A stretch of 15,056 bases of DNA from an uncultured Bacteroidota bacterium. GTDB taxonomy: Bacteria > Bacteroidota > Bacteroidia > Flavobacteriales > Flavobacteriaceae. The notes below the pieces were generated by a model. That model saw nothing but the letters and a program-made list of their open reading frames with translations, was not told the origin of the DNA and made no database searches. The number at the start of each line of letters is the position of its first letter. Position 1 is the stretch's first letter. Positions 14,091 through 15,056 of the stretch are shown here, piece after piece. The position numbers and the translations under genes are program-made. The stretch spans positions 1-15,056 of the forward strand of contig CAIJFC010000082.1 in NCBI GenBank assembly GCA_903819815.1, read 5' to 3'.

Positions 14091-15056
14091 CTAAGCAATT
14101 AAAGTTCTCGAAATTACAATGCGTTGGATTTCAGAAGTTCCCTCATAAATTTGGGTAATTTTAGCATCCCGCATCATTCTTTCGACGTGGTATTCAGCAA
14201 CATATCCATTTCCACCATGAATTTGAACGGCTTCAATTGTAGTATCCATTGCGGTTTGAGAAGCAAATAATTTTGCCATAGCGCCCGATTGAGAAATATC
14301 TTGACCTGCATCTTTTTCAGAAGCCGCTTTTAAAACTAACATTTCTGCCGCAGCAATTTGCGTGGCCATGTCGGCTAATTTGAATGCAATTGCCTGGTGT
14401 TTAAAAATTTCTTTACCAAAAGATTTTCGTTCTTGCGAATATTTTAATGCCAATTCAAAAGCACCTTTTGCAATTCCTAATGCTTGTGATGCAATCCCTA
14501 TTCTACCTCCGTTTAAGACTGCCATCGCAAAATTAAATCCGAAACCATCTTCACCAATCCTATTTTCTTTTGGAACTTTTACATCTGTAAACATTAGAGA
14601 ATGTGTATCGGAACCTCGAATCCCCATTTTCTTTTCTTTAGGTCCAATTTCGAATCCATTCCACCCTTTTTCAATAATAAAAGCATTGATTCCTTTATGG
14701 CCTTTTTCAATATCTGTTTGAGCAATTACAATATAGGTAGAAGCTGAACTTCCATTGGTAATCCAATTTTTTGTACCGTTCAATAAATAGTGATCTCCTT
14801 TATCGATTGCAGTTGTTTTTTGAGATGTAGCATCAGAACCTGCTTCAGGTTCCGACAAACAAAACGCCCCTATAACCTCCCCTTTTGCTAGTGGAACTAG
14901 GTATTTTTGTTTTTGTTCTTCACTACAATATTTTTCAATACCAGCACAAACCAATGAATTATTGACAGACATTATTACTGCAGCCGAAGCATCAATTTTT
15001 GCAATTTCAGTTATCGCTAAAATATAAGAAACACTGTCTAAACCAGACCCTCCATA
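14091..15056 (-). CDS. Acyl-CoA dehydrogenase, short-chain type (N-terminus outside the window)
   Basis: FAD-dependent enzyme that introduces the trans-2 double bond in acyl-CoA, passing electrons to electron-transfer flavoprotein in the cytoplasm. The frame runs off the right edge; about 321 C-terminal residues are present, beginning YGGSGLDSVSYILA, and roughly 60 N-terminal residues are missing. Visible features are the FAD-side GAFCLSEPEAGSDA and NGTKNWITNG segments, the MGIRGSDTHSLMFTDVKVP region, YSQERKSFGKEI, VQIHGGNGYVAEYHVERMMRDAKI, and the QIYEGTSEIQR motif. The glutamate of that last motif (codon 14142-14144) is the catalytic base position of short- and medium-chain enzymes. This points to a butyryl-CoA or branched-chain type rather than isovaleryl-CoA dehydrogenase, whose base lies elsewhere. 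Chain preference is not settled. An ATG at 14972 is internal, not the start. Confidence 0.95.
   Translation of the reverse strand, partial: YGGSGLDSVSYILAITEIAKIDASAAVIMSVNNSLVCAGIEKYCSEEQKQKYLVPLAKGEVIGAFCLSEPEAGSDATSQKTTAIDKGDHYLLNGTKNWITNGSSASTYIVIAQTDIEKGHKGINAFIIEKGWNGFEIGPKEKKMGIRGSDTHSLMFTDVKVPKENRIGEDGFGFNFAMAVLNGGRIGIASQALGIAKGAFELALKYSQERKSFGKEIFKHQAIAFKLADMATQIAAAEMLVLKAASEKDAGQDISQSGAMAKLFASQTAMDTTIEAVQIHGGNGYVAEYHVERMMRDAKITQIYEGTSEIQRIVISRTLIA

Noticed and set aside
14362..14721. 119-codon plus-strand frame opposite the acyl-CoA dehydrogenase
   Set aside because: Fully inside a well-supported gene; the proline-rich translation has no family features.
1..15056. Mobile element, CRISPR array, toxin-antitoxin, defence island, tRNA or rRNA
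   Set aside because: No transposase or integrase, no regularly spaced repeats, no small paired genes and no structural RNA pattern were seen; nearly all DNA is accounted for by conserved genes.

Overview
The window looks like ordinary chromosomal DNA from a member of the Bacteroidota, most likely Flavobacteriaceae close to Flavobacterium. The evidence is the low G+C content, near absence of Shine-Dalgarno sequences, several TAnnTTTG-type -7 promoter boxes, a type IX secretion (T9SS) C-terminal sorting domain, an S46 dipeptidyl-peptidase, and class I PurE next to PurK. This assignment is inference from protein and promoter style; no rRNA or tRNA is present. No gene-free stretch exceeds about 190 bases.

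Layout. Positions 1-146 (+) hold the last 47 codons of an unidentified small membrane protein. Positions 185-2215 (-) encode an M3 dipeptidyl carboxypeptidase whose last codons lie in a G/C-rich hairpin element and whose upstream region is made of repeat-like DNA. Positions 2340-4053 (-) hold purK-purE, which carboxylate AIR in de novo purine synthesis. Positions 4118-7422 (-) hold a DUF1800-DUF1501 pair; the DUF1501 protein carries a twin-arginine-like leader and a T9SS sorting tail. Positions 7613-9816 (+) form a compact hpt-adk-obg operon, closed by a bidirectional terminator. Positions 9848-11670 (-) hold an LpxH-like metallophosphoesterase followed by an MJ1255-type glycosyltransferase, a probable envelope-glycolipid pair. 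Positions 11868-14018 (+) encode a secreted S46 dipeptidyl-peptidase of the DPP7 residue type, followed by a second bidirectional terminator. Positions 14091 to the right edge (-) hold an acyl-CoA dehydrogenase that lacks its N-terminus because the window ends.

How the genes fit together. Purine metabolism appears twice: purK/purE for synthesis, and hpt/adk for salvage and adenylate balance. S46 and M3 enzymes are peptide scavengers that release dipeptides from the N- and C-terminal ends respectively. The acyl-CoA dehydrogenase belongs to fatty or branched-chain acid catabolism. This fits a proteolytic, amino-acid-using bacterium.

No defence system, mobile element, CRISPR array or clearly new system was found. 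The least understood part is the DUF1800-DUF1501 pair, where only one partner carries an export signal. Other points worth checking are a 26-bp operator-like dyad in the divergent 11.7-kb promoter region, three repeat-like intergenic segments, and the residue that should set the specificity of the S46 peptidase.
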